From: Acidobacteriota bacterium
GTDB lineage: Bacteria; Acidobacteriota; Blastocatellia; RBC074
DNA length: 64,000 bases
Direction: 5' to 3'
Assembly: GCA_016196035.1 (NCBI GenBank)
Contig: JACPYM010000068.1
Location: 31,509-95,508 of the forward strand
Shown: positions 40,707 through 48,590 of the stretch, piece by piece
Layout of the letters: every line of letters begins with the position of its first letter
Position numbering within the stretch: the stretch's first letter is position 1
The notes under the pieces: model-generated
The model's input: the letters and a program-made list of their open reading frames with translations, nothing else
Told to the model about the DNA's origin: nothing
The model's database searches: none
Position numbers and translations under genes: made by a program

Positions 40707-41099
40707 ATGAAAGCCTTCATAATCGCCAACTACCTCTTCCTCGCCATGTTCATTTTCAGCGTTGTCGTGCAATACAACGACCCCGACCCGCTGGTCTGGA
40801 TGTCAGTCTATGGCTTGGCGGCGCTGGCTTGCATCGTGGCGCTCAAGCGGCCTGCGCACTGGCAACTGCCCGGCGCGTTGTTGCTGTATGCCGCGCTCTG
40901 GGCCGCCACCATTGCGCCGCGCGTGCTGGGCCACGTGCGCTTCGGCGAACTATTTGAAGCCTGGGAGATGAAAGATACGCGTGTCGAAGAAGGGCGTGAG
41001 TTTGGCGGCTTGTTGATTGTGGCCGCCTGGATGCTCGTGCTTTTTTTACGGGCGCGGCGAATGCGGTTGACGCAGCACAACCCCGCAACGCAGAATTGA
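40707..41099 (+). CDS. TMEM220-family membrane protein
   Basis: 130 aa with four hydrophobic segments. The conserved NDPDP after the first helix (VVVQYNDPDPLVWMSVYG) identifies the TMEM220 family, whose function is unknown. The C-terminus is basic and cytosolic. Start codon lies one base after the upstream gene's stop, implying translational coupling. Confidence 0.85.
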   Translation: MKAFIIANYLFLAMFIFSVVVQYNDPDPLVWMSVYGLAALACIVALKRPAHWQLPGALLLYAALWAATIAPRVLGHVRFGELFEAWEMKDTRVEEGREFGGLLIVAAWMLVLFLRARRMRLTQHNPATQN

Positions 41100-41231
41100 A
41101 TTCCCCCTCGTCCCTACGCAGTTTCTCGCACAACGGGCCGCCGTCTCTCCCACACGCGGCAAAGTTGTGTGCACCGGCTTCCCTAACGAAGCAGCATCAG
41201 CAAAAAACATCATTCTGAAGAGGAGATTTCC

Positions 41232-41819
41232 ATGAATTTAACAGGCTTATTGAGCGGTGCCTTGGGTGGCGAGGCGGTTGGACAAATTAGCCAGGCCATC
41301 GGCGCGGACGAAAGCACGACCAGCAACGCGATTCAGGCCGCCCTGCCGATGTTGATCGGTGGTTTGGCCCGCAACACACAATCGGAAGACGGCGCGGCCT
41401 CGCTGCTCAACGCGGTGAACAAAGATCACGACGGTTCTATTTTGGATGACCTCGGCGGCTTTCTCAGCGGCGGCGCGGCCAGCGGCATCGGCGGGGCCAT
41501 CCTGGGCCACATCCTGGGCGGACGCCAGGGGCAAGTCGAACAAGGCATCAGCGCGGCCAGCGGTTTGGATATGAGCAAGGTCGGCCCCTTGCTGGCGATG
41601 CTGGCCCCGGTGGTCATGGGCGCGCTCGGCAAAGCCAATCAACAACAGGGCGGCATGGATGCCAGTTCGCTGGCGGGCTTGTTAGGCGGCGCGCACCAAG
41701 AGATGTCTGCGGGTTCGCCGATCCTAGGCATGCTCGGCGGTCTACTCGACCGCAATCATGATGGTTCCGCGCTGGATGACATCCTGGGCATGGCGGGCCG
41801 GATGATGAGCGGCAGATAA
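41232..41819 (+). CDS. DUF937 / YidB-like protein
   Basis: 195 aa. GLLSGALGGEAVGQISQAIG, ALPMLIGGLARNTQSEDGAA and DHDGSILDDLGGFLSGGAAS are the DUF937 pattern; two DHDGS/NHDGS calcium-loop-like motifs occur at about 65 and 174. Rich in Gly, Ala and Leu. AGAGGAGA precedes the ATG. Function not known. Confidence 0.85.
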   Translation: MNLTGLLSGALGGEAVGQISQAIGADESTTSNAIQAALPMLIGGLARNTQSEDGAASLLNAVNKDHDGSILDDLGGFLSGGAASGIGGAILGHILGGRQGQVEQGISAASGLDMSKVGPLLAMLAPVVMGALGKANQQQGGMDASSLAGLLGGAHQEMSAGSPILGMLGGLLDRNHDGSALDDILGMAGRMMSGR

Positions 41820-41897
41820 GGGATGAGGGATGAGGGATGAGGGATGAGGGATGAGGGATGGAGGATGAAACAAGTTGCCTTTCTTCATCCCTCATCC
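41820..41897. repeat. GGGATGA heptad array with complementary tail
   Basis: Five perfect GGGATGA units (41820-41854) and two variants (to 41868) start one base after the DUF937 stop. TCATCCCTCATCC at 41885-41897 is their complement and ends against the convergent dehydrogenase stop. The pair can fold into a hairpin that would end transcription from either side. Confidence 0.8.
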
Positions 41898-41898
41898 T

Positions 41899-43326
41899 TC
41901 AGATTTGGAGTCCCAGCGAAACGTGCTTGGTTTCCAGAAACGCCTCCATTCCCTCTGTTCCTAGCTCCCGGCCCCAGCCGCTTTGTTTGATGCCGCCAAA
42001 GGGGCAATTGCTGGTCGAGGGCACACCGTCATTGATCCCTATCGTCCCGGCTTCCAAGCCTTCCATCAAACGAAACGCACGATCCAGACTGCCGGTGAAG
42101 GCATAGGCGCTTAACCCATACGGCGAAGCGTTCGCCAATTCCAACGCCTCTTCTTCCGTCTCGAACGCGCAAACCGGCGCGATAGGCGCGAAGGTTTCTT
42201 CGCTCATACACAGCGCGTCTTTGGGCACATCAGCCAGCACCGTCGGCTCTATAAAATAACCCGTCACGCCCCAGCGTTTGCCACCGCACAAGACACGCGC
42301 ACCCAAGGCCACAGCGTTCTCGATGTGTTCGAGCGCTTTGTGCAAACCGTGCGCATCAATCAACGGCCCGACTTCGACGTTCGGCTCAAACGCGCCGCCC
42401 ACCTTGAGCGCCTGCATCCGCGTGACAAAGGCGTCGAGGAATTGGTCGTAGATGCTGCGCTGCACGTAGATGCGATTCGCCGCGATGCAGGATTGGCCGG
42501 TGTTGCGCGTCTTGGCGATGACCACGCCTTCGACGGCGCGCGGCAGATCAATGTCGTCAAAGACCAGCACCGGCGCGTGCCCGCCCAGTTCCAGCGCGAG
42601 CGGTTTGATCGTGTGCGCCGCGCCGGCGATCAACAAGCGGCCCACTGCGGTCGAACCGGTGAACGTGACTTTGCGGCAGAGCGGATGCGCCAAAAACTCT
42701 TGCCCGATTTCCGGCGCGTCGCCGAGTACGACCTGAAAGACGCCCGCCGGCAGCTTGGCCTCGGCCACACATTCGGCAAAAGCCAGCGTGCTGAGCGGCG
42801 TCAGTTCCGAAGGCTTCAACACGACCGTGCAACCGGCGGCCAGCGCGGGCGCGGCTTTGCGAATGCCCAGCACCAGCGGGAAATTCCACGGGCCAATCGC
42901 GCCCACAACGCCCAGCGGAGACTTGATGACCAGGTGCCGTTTGCCATCCACTTGTGGCGGGACGATGCGGCCATAGGCGCGCCGCGCCTCTTCGGCAAAC
43001 CAGCGCAGATGATCCACGGTCATCGCGACTTCGCCGACGCTTTGCGCCAGCGGCTTGCCGTTCTCCAATGAGATGATGCGCGCAATCTCGGTGCTGCGCT
43101 TTTCAACGGCCTCGGCAATGCGGTTGAGAAATGCGCCGCGCGCCTTGCCGGTTTGCTTGCGCCAGGCTTGAAAGGCCGTGTGCGCGTGCTGAATCGCTTG
43201 CGCCACCGTCGCGCGGTCAATCGTCGAAACGCTGCCGAGCAGTTCGCCGTTGGCGGGGTTATGCACATCAATGAATGGGGTGTTCGTGACCCATTCGCCG
43301 TTTAGATAAAGTGGATAGGGTTTCAT
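41899..43326 (-). CDS. gabD: NAD(P)-dependent succinate-semialdehyde dehydrogenase
   Basis: 475 aa aldehyde dehydrogenase. Cofactor and catalytic marks: VVGAIGPWNFPLV, catalytic Glu in PLALELGGHAPVLVF (about 245), catalytic Cys in NTGQSCIAANRIYV (about 280), EETFAPIAPV, and PSTSNCPFGGIKQSG near the end, which is the SSADH (GabD) signature. It oxidises succinate semialdehyde (GABA-shunt end step) or a related short aldehyde. No GABA transaminase is nearby, so the physiological substrate remains an inference. Confidence 0.85.
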   Translation of the reverse strand: MKPYPLYLNGEWVTNTPFIDVHNPANGELLGSVSTIDRATVAQAIQHAHTAFQAWRKQTGKARGAFLNRIAEAVEKRSTEIARIISLENGKPLAQSVGEVAMTVDHLRWFAEEARRAYGRIVPPQVDGKRHLVIKSPLGVVGAIGPWNFPLVLGIRKAAPALAAGCTVVLKPSELTPLSTLAFAECVAEAKLPAGVFQVVLGDAPEIGQEFLAHPLCRKVTFTGSTAVGRLLIAGAAHTIKPLALELGGHAPVLVFDDIDLPRAVEGVVIAKTRNTGQSCIAANRIYVQRSIYDQFLDAFVTRMQALKVGGAFEPNVEVGPLIDAHGLHKALEHIENAVALGARVLCGGKRWGVTGYFIEPTVLADVPKDALCMSEETFAPIAPVCAFETEEEALELANASPYGLSAYAFTGSLDRAFRLMEGLEAGTIGINDGVPSTSNCPFGGIKQSGWGRELGTEGMEAFLETKHVSLGLQI

Positions 43327-43397
43327 AGTCTGGGTGCGTTTACCGCGTTTGCCTGACTTGATTCAGCTTCGAGCTAATCAAGCGTTGCTAGTCCCAC

Positions 43398-43589
43398 CGG
43401 ATTTTGTGGTTTGGTTTTTCCAGCGCCAGCGGCGCGAAATGTTTATAGCGACCAGCCAAATCTATGCGCTTAGCTCCGTTAGGAGCGACATCTGAGCGCC
43501 GGCAGATACCGCCCCGCTGGGGCTCGCGTGCTTTTTCGCACTCCAACTATAAACATTTCGCCCCGCCGGGGCTGTCACCACAAAATCCG
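43398..43589. repeat. 192-bp nested inverted-repeat element
   Basis: Outer 13-bp repeat CGGATTTTGTGGT (43398-43410) with its complement at 43577-43589; inner 14-bp repeat CGAAATGTTTATAG (43435-43448) with its complement at 43547-43560; innermost hairpin GCTCC-GTTA-GGAGC and CCCC/GGGG stems. The layered palindrome plan resembles the TTAGCC elements, but the termini differ. Likely a small structured non-coding element. Confidence 0.75.
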
Positions 43590-43756
43590 ATGTGATCAGA
43601 AGCGTTGACGATGTTGTGTATTTGGCTGCCCATTATGCCACACGTCTAATACCGCCACAGGGGCGTGGGTTTCGCATACATGCTAGCCCAGGGCTTTTGC
43701 CAAGTCGTAATTCGGCACAGCTAACTCAGAACAACCAACATTGGGACACGCTAGTT

Positions 43757-43851
43757 GCCACAGAGGCACAGAGGCACAGAGGCAAGCAGAGAAAGAGCGT
43801 GCTCTCAGCCCCTCCCTTTGTCTTCGCTCCGTGCCTCTGTGCCTCTGTGGC
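43757..43851. repeat. CCACAGAGGCAC palindrome, copy 2
   Basis: Perfect 21-bp arms: 43757-43777 (GCCACAGAGGCACAGAGG...) with the complement at 43831-43851. The left arm contains an 8-base tandem unit (CACAGAGG). Same family as 24841-24924. Confidence 0.8.
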
Positions 43852-43939
43852 TGATTCCTGTGTACTAATGTTGTGTGGTTCGATTTAGACGGCCATCCTG
43901 AATCCTGATTTCGTAACAACTCCCGGCATTTTTTGCTTG

Positions 43940-43960
43940 CCAGGAACCAGGAACCAGGAA
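43940..43960. repeat. CCAGGAA heptad array
   Basis: Three perfect copies of CCAGGAA; two ATCCTGA heptads precede it at 43895-43908. Confidence 0.7.
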
Positions 43961-44163
43961 TCAGTGCAGTGTCACTCGTTCGGTGCGCTTGCTGACTTGG
44001 CAAAAGCCCCGCAGGCTTGCCTTATCCCGCCAAACTATCTGGCAAAACTTTAATTCGCTGTCTCGCATGGAAGAGCAATTTATCAGTTATAGTACGCACC
44101 GACCTGCAAGCCTGCTCCTTCACGGCTTCAGTTATCCATATTCCATGACAACACGGAGGTGTT

Positions 44164-46800
44164 ATGCGGTTTTCTTTTCAAGGCCGGAGCCTGCCGGTCA
44201 GTGTGCTTTCGCTGGCGGTGTTGCTGCTGGCCTGCCTGGCGTTGCTGTTCCCAAACTGGTTTGCGCCCGCGCAAGTGACAGCGCAAGGCGTCGGTAAACG
44301 CGGCCTGGGATTCACGCCGGCGGCACAGGGCAGCGGCTTCATTATCAGTGAACAAAACGGTCAGCGCATTTGTCAGCAAGCGACGCCAGCACAAGCACAG
44401 CAGATGCGCCGCGCCGTAGACACGGTTGAGCGGAAGGTGATTTATGCCGGACGCGCCCGCGCCAGCACGGCGGAGCAGGAGCAAATCGGCTTGCGCATCA
44501 CGTTGCGCGCGAGCGCCCAACTCGATAATTTTCCGGACGCCAAAGCCGCCTTTATTCGCGCGGCCCAAAACTGGGAGGCGCAGATTCTCTCGCCGATTTC
44601 CATTGTTCTCGACGTTGATTTCGGCCCCACTTTCTTCGGCGAAAATTATCCCAATGCCAACATCATCGGTCAGACGGCTTCACAGACTATCGGCAGCCGC
44701 ACGGGTTACCCCAACATCAAAACAGCCTTGCTGGCGGGCGCTTCGAGTAGCGCCGAAACGGCGTTGTACAACGCCTTGCCGACCGGACAACTGCCGACCG
44801 ATCAGGGCGCCTTAGCCGCAGTATTTGCGGATGCGTCGGTCTTTCGCGCGCTGGGTTTGATCAGTGCGACCGCCAACCCTGACACCGAACAGCAAAACTT
44901 AGGCAGCCCGCCACAGATTGGGTTCAATTCGGCTTTTCCTTTCGACTTCGATCCGAGCAATGGCATCAATCCCAACCAGATTGATTTTGACGCGACGGCC
45001 ACGCACGAAATCGGTCACGCGCTCGGCTTCGGTTCGAATGTCGGCGACAAAGAACTGGATTCCACGATTGCGGCGAGCGTCACTGTGCTGGACATATTCC
45101 GCTTCCGTCCCGGCATCAACCTCGCGTCATTTTCCAGCGCCCAGCGCATTCTGGCTTCGGGCGGCACACAGGTTTTCTTTGGCGACGGCGGCGTCGAACT
45201 GGGCTTTTCGACGGGACGGGCTGACAGCACTGGCGGCGACCGGAATCAGGCCAGCCATTGGAAGGCGAATGAACTGACCGGCGTTTACATCGGCGTGATG
45301 GACCCGACCGCCGCGCGTGGCGAACGCGACCAGATCACGCAAAATGATTTGAATGCGTTCGACACCATCGGCTATCGCGTGCGCAGCGCGCAACAGCAAA
45401 TTGACGTGACGCCCGCCACCGTTGATTTCGGCGACGTAGCCTTGAACGCGAGCGCTGACCGCACGCTGAGCGTCTTGAACACCGGTGCCCAAACGTTGCA
45501 AGTGACGGGGCTGACGCTCAACAACGCGCAATTCAAGCTGACTTCGTCCGCCACGACCTTCACCATTGCGCCCAATGCCCAACAAAATGTCGTCTTGCGC
45601 TTCACCCCAACGGCGAACGGCGCGCAAACCGGCACGCTCACGCTGGCCAGCAATGACCCGAATCGTCCCACGCTCAGCGTGTCATTGAACGGCTTTGGCG
45701 GCGTGCAACCGCTCGTCGCGCTGACTTCAAGCACGGCGCAAACCGGCACGATTGCCGCGCCGCCCACCGCCAACGACTGCCGCATTGACCCGACGCAGTA
45801 CACGATTCAAGTCCCCGTCAATGCCACGCAACTGCGCGTGACGCTCTCTGGCAATCAGGACGTGGATTTGTATGCGCGCTTCGGGCAGCGCGTCGCGGGC
45901 GTTTCGCCGAACTTCACGGGCGATCACGTTTCCGATTCGCCCAACAACAGCGAAGCCATCACCGTCACGCCCAGCAGCGTGCCCGTCTTGCGCGCGGGCA
46001 CCTATTTCATCGGCGTCGCCAATTGCGGCCCCGGCACGGCCAGCTACACCGTGACGGCCACGGTCACGGGCGGCAGCACGGCGCTCGCGACGGTTTCCGC
46101 CGCTAGCTTCAGCGGCGCCGAATTAACCGCCGATTCCATCGCCAGCGCCTTTGGTCAAAATCTAGCCACCGCGAATGCCAGTGCCACGACCAATCCGTTG
46201 CCGTCCACGCTGGCCGGCTCCACGTTAAAAGTGCGTGACAGCGCGGGCACCGAACGCGCGGCCTCGCTCTTTTTTGTCTCATCGGGGCAGATCAACTTCC
46301 TGGTTCCAACGGGCACGGCCACGGGCGCGGCCACCCTCACGGTGACGAACAGCAATGGCGCGACAGCGGTCGGCACGATCAATATCGCGGCGGTCGCGCC
46401 GGGCCTCTTTGCCGCGAACGCCAATGGACAAGGTGTGGCGGCAGCCGTAGCCTTGCGCGTGCACGCCGATGGCAGCCAGAGTTTCGAAGCCGTCGCACGG
46501 TTCGACACAACCACCAGCCGCTTCGTTTCCGTGCCGATAGATTTGGGCGCGGCCAGCGATCAGGTCTTTGCGGTCTTGTTCGGCACCGGCATCCGCAATC
46601 GCAGTTCGCTGAATGCCGCGACCGCGCTGGTTGGCGGCGTCGCGACGCAAGTGCAATTCGCCGGCGCGCAAGGCGGCCAGGTCGGTCTCGATCAAGTCAA
46701 CGTGTTGTTGCCCCGCAGCCTGGCCGGACGCAGTGAAGTGGACGTGGTGCTGAGCTTTGACGGCAAGACAGCCAACACGGTGCGCGTGAACATCAAGTGA
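44164..46800 (+). CDS. Secreted NF038122-type metalloprotease with TIGR03437 tail
   Basis: 878 aa. GGAGG five bases upstream fixes the ATG. Signal peptide about 1-40. The zinc motif HEIGHALGFGS (His281, Glu282, His285) belongs to the HExxH metalloprotease clan; the domain spans about 90-405. It is followed by an ASH/choice-of-anchor-like Ig domain (about 413-515, VDFGDVALNASADRTLSVL), a pre-peptidase C-terminal domain (about 538-634, NQDVDLYARFGQRVAG) and the TIGR03437 domain (about 643-878). It probably digests protein outside the cell. Converges with the truncated M20 gene. Confidence 0.88.
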   Translation: MRFSFQGRSLPVSVLSLAVLLLACLALLFPNWFAPAQVTAQGVGKRGLGFTPAAQGSGFIISEQNGQRICQQATPAQAQQMRRAVDTVERKVIYAGRARASTAEQEQIGLRITLRASAQLDNFPDAKAAFIRAAQNWEAQILSPISIVLDVDFGPTFFGENYPNANIIGQTASQTIGSRTGYPNIKTALLAGASSSAETALYNALPTGQLPTDQGALAAVFADASVFRALGLISATANPDTEQQNLGSPPQIGFNSAFPFDFDPSNGINPNQIDFDATATHEIGHALGFGSNVGDKELDSTIAASVTVLDIFRFRPGINLASFSSAQRILASGGTQVFFGDGGVELGFSTGRADSTGGDRNQASHWKANELTGVYIGVMDPTAARGERDQITQNDLNAFDTIGYRVRSAQQQIDVTPATVDFGDVALNASADRTLSVLNTGAQTLQVTGLTLNNAQFKLTSSATTFTIAPNAQQNVVLRFTPTANGAQTGTLTLASNDPNRPTLSVSLNGFGGVQPLVALTSSTAQTGTIAAPPTANDCRIDPTQYTIQVPVNATQLRVTLSGNQDVDLYARFGQRVAGVSPNFTGDHVSDSPNNSEAITVTPSSVPVLRAGTYFIGVANCGPGTASYTVTATVTGGSTALATVSAASFSGAELTADSIASAFGQNLATANASATTNPLPSTLAGSTLKVRDSAGTERAASLFFVSSGQINFLVPTGTATGAATLTVTNSNGATAVGTINIAAVAPGLFAANANGQGVAAAVALRVHADGSQSFEAVARFDTTTSRFVSVPIDLGAASDQVFAVLFGTGIRNRSSLNAATALVGGVATQVQFAGAQGGQVGLDQVNVLLPRSLAGRSEVDVVLSFDGKTANTVRVNIK

Positions 46801-46823
46801 CGTTATAGTCCGCAAGAAAACTA

Positions 46824-46860
46824 AACCACGAAGCGCCGCCGGGCACGAAGCAGAGATTTC
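46824..46860. repeat. Half of a CCACGAAG element at the M20 break point
   Basis: CCACGAAGCG and GGGCACGAAGC on the plus strand form one arm of the CCACGAAG palindrome family (48140-48320, 51481-51660); the matching other arm is absent. It begins 26 bases after the metalloprotease stop and ends where M20 homology ends. Confidence 0.6.
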
Positions 46861-48027
46861 TCCGAGGTGCGCGATTTCCTGCGCGTCGTGCCCCGCGCCG
46901 CTCGGCAGCGTTTTGGTCGTATAACCCAACGCGCGCGCCGCTTCGTCAATCACACGGCGGAAGCGCACGTCGGTCGGCGCGGGCGGCGTGGCGTTGACTG
47001 ACTTGAATTCAAACTTCGTCCCGGTGGCTTGTTCGATCTGTTTCACCTCAACTTGAATCTTGTCGAACAGCATCTGCACTTTGGCCGCATCCAAATCGCG
47101 CAGGCCCAAACTCGTGTTGACGCGGCCCGGAATCACATTGAATGCGCCGGGCAGCGCCTGCATTTTGCCGACCGTGCCGACCTGGCGGCCCGGCACGCTG
47201 GTGACGATGCGATTGACTGCGTCCACAAAGCGCGCCGCCGCCAGCAAGGCATCGTGCCGCTGGTTCATCGGCGTCGTGCCCGCGTGGTTGGCGAAACCCT
47301 CGACCGACACGTCCCACCAATAGACGCCGACGATGCCTTCGACCACGCCGATGTCGAGCCGCTCGGCGTGCAACACGCCGCCTTGTTCGATGTGCAATTC
47401 CAGGTAGCCCGCGATGTCGCCGCGTTTGCGCACGACGCTGGCGAGTTTGTCGGGATCGCCGCCGATGAACCTGATGCCTTCGCGGAGGATCTTTTTGCTG
47501 TTGGTGATTTGATTGAGTTCGCGTTCGGTCAGTTCTTTTGCCAGCGCGTGGCTGCCGATGGTGCCGCCCTCTTCGTTTTGAAAGAGGATGACTTCAAGCG
47601 GGTGACGCAACATCACATTGTTTTCGGCCAGCGTCTGCGCGACTTCAAGCGCGCCCATCGAACCGACCTGCCCGTCGTAACTGCCGCCCGCCGGTACCGA
47701 ATCAATGTGCGAACCAATCAGCAGCGGTTTCAGGCTGGCGTCTTGGCCGGCGCGGCGTCCGATCAGATTGCCCGCCGCGTCAATGCTCACGTCAAGTTTG
47801 GCTTCACGTAACAACCTTGCCGCGTACTCGCGCCCTTGCAGGTCGGTGTCGGTATAGGCAACGCGCTGTGTGCCGCCTTCGGGCGTTTTGCCGAATTGCG
47901 CCAGTTCGGCCAAATGGGCGTTGAGCCGCGCGCCGTTGACGCGCAGCCTGGCAGTGGATTGTGACAAGGGCGCCGCTAAGCCGCCCGCAACAGAGAGCAA
48001 TCCGAAATTGAATTCTCGACGATTCAT
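46852..48027 (-). pseudogene. M20 N-carbamoyl amino-acid hydrolase, 3'-truncated
   Basis: Begins at MNRREFNFGLLSVAGGL with a Tat-type signal (GAGGAAGCC just upstream supports 48027 over 48054). Metal and catalytic residues of the hydantoinase/carbamoylase family are intact up to: IGSHIDSVPAGGSYDGQVG, FQNEEGGTIGSH, YLELHIEQGGVLH and PSGAGHDAQEIAHLG. Family members continue with a segment (around MIFVPS...GISHSP) carrying the last metal-ligand His; that part is missing. The frame instead runs on through the CCACGAAG repeat and antisense through the TIGR03437 tail of the protease to 46279. Probably inactive. Confidence 0.8.
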
Positions 48028-48590
48028 TGGCTTCCTCGCTTTATCCTTTTTCATATTATTGCTTATTACCCAAGTATGTTCAGCGGGGCCGGCGTGCAGA
48101 AAAAATTGCCAGCCCGTGAAACGGCGCGGCTGCTTTTATTGCCAGGTAAGCCGCAAAAACTTCTTTGACAACCACAAAAAAACGAAGAGCACGAAGAAGA
48201 ACAGGAAGAGAAGGAGAATGCCTGCAAACATTACCACTTTCTCGCTACTCTTCGTGTTCTTCGTTTCTTCGTGGTGATAAGTTTCTGTCAACGAGCTTTT
48301 GGCGACTTACTTAAACAGCAGGCAGATAAACAAAATCGGCAACTCGCCGTGATGTTTTGCGCGCTGGCGACATTGCTACATGAAAGGAAAAAACAAAAAC
48401 CGCGTAAGAGCCCGCAAACTCTGTTAGCAGGGGTTATCTTGACGAGCGTCAAGCCCAGACATAATAATCCGCGCCTCTGCTATTTCCCATCTTCGACCAA
48501 GGGAAAGTAACTCTCGACTGCGCCTGGTTCTTTAGCCGCGGTACGGCTGAAGCGGCGTAATAGTTAACTCTGTCGTTCCGAGGAAAGCAT
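48028..48590. other. Intergenic region with a CCACGAAG element
   Basis: 563 bases. Besides the repeat at 48140-48320 there is a possible promoter for the M16 gene: TTGACG at 48439 with CATAAT at 48460, spaced 15 bases (shorter than the usual 17). No gene is supported. Confidence 0.4.
48140..48320. repeat. CCACGAAG long inverted-repeat element, copy 1
   Basis: Core arms: ACCACAAAAAAACGAAGAGC at 48171 and following, with TTCTTCGTTTCTTCGTGGT ending at 48275. The homology extends outward: GCAAAAACTTCTTTGACAA on the left and, reverse-complemented, CGCCAAAAGCTCGTTGACAG on the right. The total is about 180 bases, with arms of roughly 60 bases. Confidence 0.7.

Larger units (their letters stand above)
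43327..44163. other. Repeat-rich intergenic region
   Basis: 837 bases without a credible gene. It holds the 192-base element at 43398-43589, the CCACAGAGGCAC palindrome at 43757-43851 and heptad runs (ATCCTGA twice at 43895-43908; CCAGGAA three times at 43940-43960). Divergent promoters for the dehydrogenase and the metalloprotease must lie at its edges. Confidence 0.6.

Noticed and set aside
46279..48054. 591-aa reading of the M20 gene
   Set aside because: The last ~190 residues are antisense to the protease tail, so the protein is better described as truncated near 46852.
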